Source: Rhizophagus irregularis
Lineage: Eukaryota > Glomeromycota > Glomeromycetes > Glomerales > Glomeraceae
Direction: 5' to 3'
DNA: 64,000 nucleotides
Assembly: GCF_026210795.1 (NCBI RefSeq)
Contig: NC_089438.1
Location: 1,137,501 to 1,201,500 of the forward strand
Made by a program: the position numbers and the translations under genes. Below, piece by piece: positions 24,420 to 34,900 of the stretch. Position 1 is the stretch's first letter, and each line of letters begins with the position of its first letter. The notes below the pieces were generated by a model. The model saw nothing but the letters and a program-made list of their open reading frames with translations. It had not been told where the DNA came from and searched no databases.

Positions 24420-24828
24420 AGGGATGGCAACGGTCACGGTCATTAACCGGTTATGACCGGTCATGACCGTGACCGATATCGGTCGGTCAAAGACCTCTGA
24501 CCGACCGTTTGACCGACCGGTCTGACCGACCGGTTAACCGACCGTTTGACCGACCGTTTAACCGATCCTGAAAACGTTTGCGAAACGTAATTTAATAAAA
24601 AAAATGTTTTGCAAACGTTTTTTTAATTATTTTAATAGAAAACGTTGCGAAAACGTTTTTTATTAAGTATTTCAATTAAATTACGTTTCGCAAACGTTTT
24701 CAGGATCGGTTAACCAGTCGGTCAAACGGTCGGTTAACCGGTCGGTCAAACGGTCGGTCGGTCGGTCAAAGGTTCTTGACCGGTTATGACCGACCGATGA
24801 CCGACCATGACCGACCGTTGCCATCCCT
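24420..24828. mobile_element. Foldback element made of GGTCGGTC / GACCGACC repeats
   Basis: A near-complete palindrome. It starts AGGGATGGCAACGGTCA and ends with the complement, flanked by AATT on both sides (24,416-24,419 and 24,829-24,832). Each arm of about 190 bp holds many GACCGACCG units, then CGATCCTGAAAACGTTTGCG and its complement, around a short AT-rich centre. GC content is far above the neighbourhood. No coding frame. Confidence 0.85.
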
Positions 24829-25713
24829 AATTCTAATATTAACAAAATAATTCATTTTTAATTTTTTTAGATAATGTATTAAATAATGTAACGAATAAAA
24901 TGAATATGTAATGATGAATCTACCTAACTTACAATTGTAAATTCAACGAGTGACGATGATTACAATCATTTAAATAAAGATTAAAAATTACTGTACGTGA
25001 AAACATTGAGAATTGCAGAAGCACAAGAAAATATTTTTAATAAATGATGAACACAAAGCAGTTCAGACAAGTTCAAGGATGCTAAAAATTTAATAACTAA
25101 TGTTAATAAATACGAAAGACAAATTACAAAACCACGTACTTAAAAAGACCACAATAAGCATACAATATTTTTTAGAAAAGTGATTTACTTATAGGTAAGA
25201 TAGTAAATTAATTGACTAATGAAATGTTTGTTTTTTAAAAACAGTTTTAATGTTTTTTTAAAGGTAATTTTAAAATAAAATGAAAAGAATGAATAAGAAA
25301 TAACATTAAATCAATCGTTTTCGAAAATGAATTTATTTTATTAATTGCTTATGCTCATTATAGAAATAATAATGAAAATATTCCATTTGTTAGATTTAAA
25401 TTTGTTTTATTAAGTTACTTATAGTAAATCTTCGTACTAACCGCTGTAGTTTGCAACCGTTAACGACATGGAGACATCATAAACGCGTTTTCCCGAAAAT
25501 TATTAAATGAAAAATGTACCATTATTATTCATTATTTTATTGCAATATTTTATTATCTCCAATACTTCTCCAATCCACATAATATAACGCTACTGGATAC
25601 TTTAAATTTTGAGCTATTACGTAATTGATTAAGCATTGATAAGATTGAACAATTTTCATTTTGAAGTGTAACTCCGATTGCTATTATCGCCTGCTATAAT
25701 ATTTGAAATAACC
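24829..25713. other. AT-rich intergenic DNA
   Basis: Nothing recognised. Confidence 0.4.
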
Positions 25714-26395
25714 TTAAGCAGCTCTTTTCTTGGAACCAAATCTCATCATCATGCAAACTATGTCGGCAATGTATCCTGTAAAAAAATTAATAAGAAATCA
25801 ATGTTATAGTTTCGCTTATTAATACATTTCATTACCTTTATTTATTCTGTAGTTGATTGAATTGTTAAAACCAGATATATAATTATTATAAATTCGTTTT
25901 TGTATTACTTTCTTTTTTATGAATCTCTGTTGAACTTTGTTAAACTTTATCTTGAAGTTCTTTACTCAACGTAACGCAAATTTATTCTAATACTGCGACC
26001 AAGGTATATATATGTAACTCTAATCTAATCACACTCTGTTTTTCATAATAATCATTAGATGTTGAATCCACCAATATAACTAAAGAATTAAGGTGAAAAC
26101 TGATTAAGTTGGTTTTCTAAAAGTAATTTAGGAGAAGAGACATTTTAATTTAGTTAAATTTTTAATAAGTTATTACCGCCGCTTTTCCATTCTTTTCTAA
26201 CTCAAGAACGATACAATTGTTAGAAGTGTTTTCAAGCAGTGGCTTTCTGAATTCTATAAAGTCATCAGATGAAGAACTACCGTGCTATATATAATGTCAT
26301 AATACAAGCCTGATAATCTTAAATTATCAAATTATTTATATTTACATATATTTTATTACCTAATTTGAATTTGTTTCCATTTTATTTATTGTAAA
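25714..26395 (-). CDS. Possible small multi-exon gene, unknown
   Basis: Several short open stretches with good splice signals line up on the minus strand: 26,177-26,284 (36 codons, HGSSSSDDFIEF ... NGKAA, donor GGCG^GTAATA), an open stretch 25,982-26,116 after TTTTAG, an open stretch ending 25,836 (AAAG^GTAATG), and a last exon 25,714-25,775 (TACAG^GATACATT) ending MMMRFGSKKRAA before a stop. An ATG near 26,380 reads METNSN and then hits a stop before a GTAATA donor, so the first exon is uncertain. The 26,116-25,982 stretch ends in its own stop. No family recognised. The set may be one gene, two, or chance. Confidence 0.22.
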
Positions 26396-26704
26396 CTGTT
26401 AAAAGTCCAAAAGCGAAAAAAAATCATCAAAACTCACTGTCACTGTATTTATAAAATCCATATCAGAATTTATATAACTGAACTTCATGCATGAGTTGTA
26501 TATTACCTTTTATTTTAACTCTAAATTTAATAAAACGTTCTATTTAAAAAATTTAAAAAGGAAAAATTAAAAAAATTAAAAAATATGATGCACCAATGAG
26601 GCAATGATATAATGAGACTACATAAATGAGAGCTGAACATTCGTGCGTGAGATAATATTACTAAATTCTGTCAGAATTATTTGTTTACTAGTAATTATAA
26701 TTAT

Positions 26705-27095
26705 ATATGGGCGGACTTGTAGCAAAATGGGGGCTTGGCCAAAAATTTTTTTTTGAAATTTTATTTTAATTATATATTACTCTATTTAACTTTTTAGAAA
26801 AAAAAAATTTTGCTTAATAAAAAAATTTTTTATTTAAGAATTTGCAAATTTTGTATTTTTCTATTATTGCATTTAACAAATAACATAGATGCTCTAGAAA
26901 AAAACTAATGCTTTTAATGAATTCCTTGCAAAATTTTACCCTAGTTTGCAAAAAATTGATTTTAAAAATCTTTAAAAATGATGGAATAATTATAACTGAT
27001 AATATATTAAAATTAACCAATAATATTAAAGTTCGATTTTTTTCGAAATCACGTGATTGTTCGAGCCCCACCTTTTGCTATAAGTCTGCCCATAT
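26705..27095. mobile_element. 391-bp MITE
   Basis: Left end ATATGGGCGGACTTGTAGC, right end the complement of ATATGGGCAGACTTATAGC. The similarity continues about 30 bp (AAAA..GGGGCT). The interior is AT-rich with no coding frame. The target duplication lies within the ambiguous ATAT. Confidence 0.75.
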
Positions 27096-28600
27096 ACTGT
27101 TCCAAAGGTTTCGAAAATAAATAATTATCGCTTAGTTTGATTACAAGAAACCTAAGCCATCATGAGGTAGGGAATCTACTAATAAGATTTGGAGTGACTT
27201 TTTTTATAGCTATACATATACAATGATTAAAGATATATTTTTTTCCATTTCATTTTAAAAGGTCCGTCTGGTAAGCCTTAGTTAACCATTTTTCACACGG
27301 ACTTCCCAAGATCATTAACTTTCATTTTTCTCAACATTCTAACCTATTTAAACGTTCATTTTTTCTTTGAAAATCGATTCCTTGACACAAAACACCTTAA
27401 TACATGTATTTATTTAACAAGTTTTTGTATTATGTAGAGGGCACATCAAGTGCAGAATTTTTTCAAGGCCTCGTAATGAAAAGTTTTGGCTTCTATTTAC
27501 TTGTGGTTTTGACTTTTGAAACAAGGAAAGCGGTTTTAAACGGTCCCTGGCTAGCTCTAGAGACGAAGTTACATTGGAACATCAGTACTTGGAAGTTAAA
27601 GGGTCGGTTTGGACGAAAGAAAATGGGCTTTTGGTAGAATGAGGACGAGAAAGTGAGGGTGTGCGCGTGGTAAGAAGGTATACTTCGAAGTGGTGCGTTG
27701 GTGGAAGTGGTAAAAAACTTTTCTGATGGTAGTTTTGTTTGGTATTTTTCCTTTCTTATTTGTTTTTCCTTTCATTTACTTTGGGTTCATTTGGTTTGGC
27801 ACAGTCATTTTTAGTGCATATTTTAAATGTCCCTTTAATGTTGTGATGCAAGGTGGTGGTTTACCGTGCAAGGCGATTTCAAGCATAAGGCGCTGTAGCC
27901 TGTAGGATCCGAAGTTACCTAATGAAATTATTAATTTTGGGGCGCAGTATTATTTTAACGTGTAAAATTTGTTTTTTTTTTGTACTGCGTCTGTAATGAC
28001 GTAAAACTATTTTGATGATTTTATTGGTTACTTACTCGACACTCTTGAAATGATCTACATAATATAAGGAAATGAACGAATCAATTTATATGGACGTCGA
28101 CGAAAAGTACTCCTCTACTTCTGAGAGAAATATCTACACTCACTTTAGGCCCTCGGAAACCTTCACCGGAAAGTTTGGCCTCTCCTTACATCATACCTAC
28201 ACTACCAACTTGCGAAATATGGGACCGGGACTTCGCTTACGATGAAATTAACGTATCTATATTTATTTATTTATTTTATGTGAAGACGGACAGACTATTA
28301 ACAGGACATATACGTAACCGTGCTATCCTACTTCTAGCTATCATCCCCCCGAGGACGGACCCGAACTTCTTTAAATCCAACGAACCAGGATGATCCCCTC
28401 CCCTACTAGAAAGGAACCAATGAACCCAATGATATCAAGGACGAACAAAACTAAAAAGGGAGTTCAAATCTATCATCCGTATTTTTCTTTTAACTAAAAC
28501 TAGCTATTGTATGTAAATACTGTCATATACAAAATAATATACGTTACAAAGGTCCATGATTGTTTTACATATAGTAAAAAATAAAAGTAGAAACTAAGTA
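27096..28600. other. Less AT-rich segment of unknown nature
   Basis: From about 27,260 the base composition becomes clearly richer in G+C than the rest of the window, and this continues to about 31,090 around the orphan frame. Short open frames at 27,404-27,637 and 28,175-28,393 show no family similarity. Probably the 3' flank of the same acquired or mobile segment. Confidence 0.4.
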
Positions 28601-28624
28601 AACTAATGAGGAAAAATATTCCAA

Positions 28625-30229
28625 TTATTGGTCAGGCCCAGGTGTGGGCGGAAGTATAGTTCTTCGTTTTCTTGGTTTCCTGATGGGTCTTTCATCACCA
28701 TCTTTGATCCATTTGAGAGGATCAGGTTTAGGCGGAGACGGATATTGATGTAGAGTAGGAGTAGAACGAGCAAAATGTGCTCTATGGGAGTTCGAAATAA
28801 GTTTATCTGAAAAAAAAGTAGCTTCAGGTTGAGTATTAGTATCAATGGTCTTGTCCTCAACTATTGGAGGTGGGGGTGAACGTAAACGATTTTGATATTT
28901 GCCATAACGTCTGATCGCTTTGAGGTAACCAAATTTATAATCAGGGATGCTGGACAAATTATAGCGTCGTCGCACTTTATACGCAGCGAGATTAATATTA
29001 TGTGTATTAAAGTAATAGGATATGGCTTTCCCAGTAAAATTATCTGGTAAAGGAGGTAAAGGTTTCCTTTTCTTGTTACGCATTTTGGTACGGCGTTTCC
29101 AGTTTTTGGTCCTTTTGCGAATAATCTTATCGCTTTCAATTTCCAATTTGCTTTTTCTATTATATGGAGGAAAACGTTCAACTGCATGTTGAATTTTTTT
29201 GTACACATGTGAGTGTTCATTGATTAGGAAGGGTCTGACTTGACCCAGGGATCTTTCCGCTTTAAAATTCGAAAATTTTAGGCGATTCCACCGATTGATT
29301 TGTTGTTGTGTACGGTTAGCGTCAAGCTCAAAGTTATAATATTCTTTATAAAACGTGCGTGTGGTCTTCACACCTTTCTTCGTTTTAGTAGATAGTGGTT
29401 CCATAACATTTTTAAGATAAAAATCTTGTTTTCCTCTCCATTCATTGTATCTTCGAGTGATAACATTGTATGAGATACCAAGTCGTGTTGAATGAACTTC
29501 TTTTGCGTGATTATGAGTCTGATATCGATTATAGGCAAGAAAACTAGGGTTTTGAGGTAATATACCAGTTCGGAATCTCCCATGTATTATAAATTTAGGG
29601 AGATGTTGATTATATTGTTGTCGATTGTGTGAAAGTACGACAGCAGCTGGTTGTTGACAACATTTATTATTTTCTGTAAATCCGCAGGCGAAGTAGTACC
29701 CCAGGTAAATCACGTGGGGCCCAGAAGAAAATCGAATAAAGGTCTTTGTTTGTCTATTTTTATTTGATATGGAAGAAGTTCTATTTTTAACTGCCAATAT
29801 TTTGTCTAATAATAATTGGCGTAAATGATAAAAATATTTATCTACAATAGCAGGAGAGAATTGTTTGTTTAAGGTAAAGACGAAGGTCAGGTATGTCCCT
29901 ATAAGGTAATTCAGATTGAGCTTTTTGCAGTTTGAATTGAAGATCCTATGATGATCATCGGGCAATTGAATATCATTGGTGCAGACGTTGAAAAAATTTT
30001 TCTTTCTTAGATCTACATGTGAGGAGTTATCTAACTCGATAAGGAAATATCTTCCTTTTTTAGTGTTATACAGAGTGCCACATCCACGTGTGTCCCTAAC
30101 CTTGTATGGGTTGATTTTCTTGGTACTGAGCGAAAATTTGAAAGTTGAGAAAGACGAAGGTAATGAGAAAAGCAAAGGAGCGTTGGTTATAATTGTTGAG
30201 AGTATATTATCCTGTGGTTGTGTATCCAT
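28625..30229 (-). CDS. Orphan intronless basic protein, 534 aa
   Basis: Uninterrupted frame from ATG 30,229 to TAA 28,625. I do not recognise the family. The protein is strongly basic, with a Lys/Arg-rich stretch around residues 370-395 that resembles a nuclear localisation signal. Its C-terminal part is rich in proline (PPPP, PLPPLP, PSPPKP, PPTPGP). Cys-Cys in NKCCQQ and several Tyr/His-rich stretches are the only other features. It has no signal peptide or membrane segment. It differs from its neighbours in lacking introns and in having much higher G+C. That fits a mobile-element or transferred gene, or a lineage-specific orphan. A smaller overlapping open frame is a shadow. Confidence 0.55.
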   Translation of the reverse strand: MDTQPQDNILSTIITNAPLLFSLPSSFSTFKFSLSTKKINPYKVRDTRGCGTLYNTKKGRYFLIELDNSSHVDLRKKNFFNVCTNDIQLPDDHHRIFNSNCKKLNLNYLIGTYLTFVFTLNKQFSPAIVDKYFYHLRQLLLDKILAVKNRTSSISNKNRQTKTFIRFSSGPHVIYLGYYFACGFTENNKCCQQPAAVVLSHNRQQYNQHLPKFIIHGRFRTGILPQNPSFLAYNRYQTHNHAKEVHSTRLGISYNVITRRYNEWRGKQDFYLKNVMEPLSTKTKKGVKTTRTFYKEYYNFELDANRTQQQINRWNRLKFSNFKAERSLGQVRPFLINEHSHVYKKIQHAVERFPPYNRKSKLEIESDKIIRKRTKNWKRRTKMRNKKRKPLPPLPDNFTGKAISYYFNTHNINLAAYKVRRRYNLSSIPDYKFGYLKAIRRYGKYQNRLRSPPPPIVEDKTIDTNTQPEATFFSDKLISNSHRAHFARSTPTLHQYPSPPKPDPLKWIKDGDERPIRKPRKRRTILPPTPGPDQ

Positions 30230-31274
30230 ATCTAATACTATATTTTCAGCAAGTCCACCTTCGGAGATTTATATGCCGCTATTGGAGTGAGTCCAACTGT
30301 AAATATGGCTCAGAAATGTGTACGAAACTGGGGAAAAATTTATCTCGACTTGATATAAAAAGAATAAAATAACCTTTTAAGTATAGGTAATATTAAGAGA
30401 ACAAGACCTCGTATAGAACTGAGGCGCCCTCTTGGGCCTCCTCCCCTTTGGTGTTTCAAATAGAAACGAAAAAAAACAAACTTTGCAGAGTTACTGCGGA
30501 AAACTAACAAAATAGAAAAAAGGGGAAAGAGTTTTTCCGCATGCCAAATTAACGTATCCTCAACCCTTGTAGGGTCAACTCATATTACAAGCTACACCCA
30601 CGTGACTTAGAGCTTTGGCTCTTGAACGCAACTTTTAATACTTTTGACCCAACTACTCTTCGCTAGCTCTACCCAGCCTACCTGCTGTCCGCACTTAATT
30701 GGAATGGCTATGACAACTTATTTTGAGATGAAACAACCTACACATCCATTATGGCAACCATCGGTGGCTCCGCCTTTACTGGCTCTTTCTCTTCCCAGCT
30801 TTTCTTTTTTTATTACGTGATGATGAGTGATGATGGTCAATCGGCTGGTGGCAGCCGTTTTATTTCTTTCACATATAGATGTTAATCTTATTTTTCTGCA
30901 TCTGGGTTTCCTTGTAGAAGGCTTTTTCACTCTCTTTTCTTTATATGTATATATTTAAATCACATTAATTTTTTATTCCTTGGTGTGTCTGTCCGGGAGA
31001 TGGTTTACCTGATCCTGTGCAGTTCATTTAACGACCAAGGAGAAAACTCCCTGATTTTGCAAGGGCCAGTTCGAGTTTTAGTTTCAGTTAGCATAGTTAC
31101 TTACAGGTTCTTGTTTATAGAGTCTTTGTAATTTTTACTGTAAACTTGATTTGCCTTAATTATTTGCCTTGTGATTTAAAATAAAAATAAAAAAGAATCA
31201 TTTACATGATAAAATAAGAAATTAATATTCGGTTTAGGGGATGTTGATCGAAATGACTATTCATGTTGTTTTTT
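30230..31274. other. Upstream part of the less AT-rich island
   Basis: Contains GC-rich words (GAGGCGCCCTCTTGGGCC near 30,420) and an inverted TCCTTGGT ... ACCAAGGA pair (30,977-31,041). No transposase, no tRNA and no convincing gene. G+C drops back to background after about 31,100. Confidence 0.4.
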
Positions 31275-31456
31275 AATAAACTTGGAATTTGTCCAAAATT
31301 TTATGCTGGACAAATATTGGACAAATTCTGGACAAAGTCCGATATGTCAAAATTTTGAGTTACAGATTTGTACCAAAAAATAGGCATTTTTTGGATGTTT
31401 TTCGGACATGCCAGATTTATTCTAGACTATTTTTGGACATTTATTTTTTATAGGGA
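31275..31456. mobile_element. Fragment ending in TTTTTTATAGGG
   Basis: Ends GGACATTTATTTTTTATAGGG minus its last base, the complement of the CCCTATAAAAAA start at 16,741. Internal GGACAAA / GTCC words are repeated. The opposite terminus was not found. It belongs to the same loose family as 21,009-22,431. Confidence 0.4.
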
Positions 31457-31943
31457 AATATTAAATTCTGTTTGAGTTTGATTGCTCAAGCTAATTAACC
31501 TATATATGATAATAAAGTCAATCTGCATCTACGGTGATAGAGATGGATCATAACACTAATCATCAACATCTTTAATCATCATTTACAATTTTCAAATGTT
31601 ATTTCTATTCAGCATTTTTAAATATTAAGGAATGAAAGTTTAATTTGCAATTAATAAATATAATAATTATTACAATTCAGACCAAGCATTTTAAAAATAT
31701 TTTATTCAATTTAATGAGTTACAAACTGATTCTATTTATTATAAATAAAAACTTACATATCTATTTATAATAATGTTAGATAAATATAGCAGATCATCAC
31801 GCACACGTACATTAAAAAAAATTTAAATGCAAATTTCCTATAAAATAACAATTATATTTAAGATAGAATATCAAATCAAGTTAGCATATTTTTTTTAATT
31901 AATGAGAAAATTTGTATTGTAAAATACTCATTTATAACCTAAT
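31457..31943. other. 3' flank of the giant kinase gene
   Basis: AT-rich, no feature recognised. Confidence 0.4.
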
Positions 31944-34900
31944 TTAGATTACATAATCTAAAAGGTCAGATTCATAATCTTCATTATATGATTGTGAAAG
32001 ATTTTTTGTAAAAGGATTAAGTAATCGAGATGTGTAAATAGCCTGCGGATGAGTATCTGCTTGGTAATTTTTAATGGATGAAAGATTTGCCTTTCTATAT
32101 TCTTCTGCTTCTTTAAATTGCATTTCAATTTCTTCGTTTTCTACAATAAAAATATCCACTCCAGATGACTTATGCAATGATGTAATCACTTCATCCGCTT
32201 CATTAATGTTTGGTCTATTCTTTGGGTTTAAATCCCAACACTTTTTCATCAAATCAATATAAAATCTTGGTGCTTCTGGTTCATTTATTTCAGGTCTACC
32301 TCCATTACAAATATCTAACGCTAATAAGTTATCATGTGCACGATTGTAAAAAGGTTGTCTTCCAGTTGCTACAAAATACATAATCATACCAAAACTATAG
32401 ATATCTGCTGCTTTAGTATAAGACTTTCCTCTTAATACTTCAGGAGCCACATAAGGCATAACTCCAAAAATATTTGTTTCATCTATATTACCAACTTCTC
32501 CACATAATCCCATATCTGAGATTGATATACAATTACCAAAATCATCTATACTACTTAAAAATAATATATTACCTGTATGAAAATCACGATGAACTACATT
32601 TTTTTGATGAATTTCTTTAAGGCCATTAATGATATTAAGTAATGCAGATAATTTATCTTGCCAATTAAAATATTCGTAATTTTCATTTGTCCATTTAATA
32701 AAATTCCCATCTTTTGCATAATCAAGAACCATAATATAGTCTTTTGTATGTGGATTTTGAGATAAACCATATACATTAATAATATTACTTCTTTTATTTA
32801 TTGAGTATTCTTTAACCTATTAAAATAAATTAATAGCAAACAATAATTATTACATTTGCTTAAATTTAATTTATAAATTAAATTCATAAAAATTATTCTA
32901 TTATAATGATTTTTTTAAAAAGAAATTTCATACCTCATTTAAAAATTTATCAGTAATGTTTTGGGAATCATGTAAACATTTCAAGACAATTACTCTATTT
33001 GAATCCCTATTAGTATATATATTTTTATCTGCATCATACTCTAATGGGCCATCTTTCCAAATTGCTGAATATACTGTAGAGAAGCCACCTTTACCTATTT
33101 CCTTAATATTATTAAGCTGACTGTCATATGGTATCCATTCAAATACTATATCATCATAGTCATTTATCTTTAATTGCATTTCTTGTATAAAATTATCAAT
33201 TTTTTTATTTCCGCTTGCCCATGCAAGAACTAAAATATAATTATTTGTATTTGGATTTTGAGATATTCCATATATATCACGAATTGCTCTTCCAAGAATT
33301 TTTGCTGAATATTTTTTAACCTAATATACAAATAAAGGAATTAATATATTTTATTTATTTTATTAAGAATGATAAAATATTTATACCTTATTTGTTAAGA
33401 AATCAGTGGAATTTCCTGAATTATGCAAATATTTTAGGGCAACTTCTTTATTTGAATTTCTTGTATAATTACTATACTGATCATTATAATATAATGGACC
33501 ATCCTTCCATATTGCTGAATACATTGTATAATAACCATTTTTGCCTATTTCCTTAATTTCATTAAATTGATTATATGGTATCCATTCAAATACTGTATCT
33601 TCATATTTGTTTATTTTTAATTGCATTTCTTGAATGAAATTATCTATTATTTCATTTCCACTTGCCCATGCAAGAACTAAAATATAATTATTTGTATTTG
33701 GATTCTGAGATATTCCATATATATCATAAATTGCTCTTCCAAATATTTTTACTGAATACTTTTTAACCTAATATACATAAATAAAAGGATTAATATATTT
33801 TATTTATTTTATGAAAAAATGATAAATATTTATACCTTATTTGTTAAGAAATCAGTGAAATTTCCTGAATTATGCAAATATTTTAAGGCAACTTCTTTAT
33901 TTGAATTTCTTGTATAATCACTATACTGATTATTATAATATAATGGACCATCCTTCCATATTGCTGAATACATTGTATAATAACTATTTTTGCCTATTTC
34001 CTTAATTTCATTAAATTGATTATATGGTATCCATTCAAATACTGTATCTTCATATTTGTTTATTTTTAATTGCATTTCTTGAATGAAATTATCTATTAAT
34101 TTATTTCCACTTGCCCATGCAAGAACTAAAATATAATTGTTTGTATTTGGATTTTGAGATATTCCATATATACCACGAATTGTTCTTCCAAATACTTTTG
34201 CTGAATATTTTTTAGCCTAATATACAAATAAAGAAATCAATATATTTATTAAAATATATATAGCAGAAATATTCGTAAAATTTTGTACCTTATTTATTAG
34301 AAGATCAATTGAATCTTCTGAATTATGTAAATATTTTAAAGCAATTCTTTTATTTGAATCTCTTGTATAATTACTATACTGATAATTATAGTATAAAGGA
34401 CCATCCTTCCATATTGCTGAATACATTGTAATAGAATCATTTTTACTTATTTCTTTAATTTCATCAAATTGATTATATAATATCCATTCAAATACTATAT
34501 CATTATAGTTATTTATCTTTAATTGCATTTTTTGAATGAAATTATCAATTTTTTTATTTCCACTTTTCCAGAAATAATTATTTAAAACAAAAATATAATC
34601 ATTTGTATATGGATTTTGGGATATTCCATATATTTGAAAAATCATTTTATTAACCATTTCTGAATATTTAGTTGCCTAAAATGTAAATAAAAGAAATAAT
34701 AAATATACTGAATTAAAAAAAAATAGTGTTTGAAATATCTAAAAAATATTATACCTCATTTATTAGGGAATCAATAGAATCTTGTGAGTTATGTAAATAT
34801 TTCAAAGTAACTTTTTTATTCGAATCTCTTATATAATTAATATACTGATTATTATATAATGGACCATCCTTCCATATTGCTGAATATATTGTAATAGAAT

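Noticed and set aside
28625-30229. Viral or transposase gene as identity of the orphan frame
   Set aside because: No catalytic motif of a polymerase, integrase or transposase could be found, so no such name is given.
31060-31090. AGTTCGAGTTTT as a polymerase III B box
   Set aside because: Mismatched and without a suitable A box or cloverleaf.
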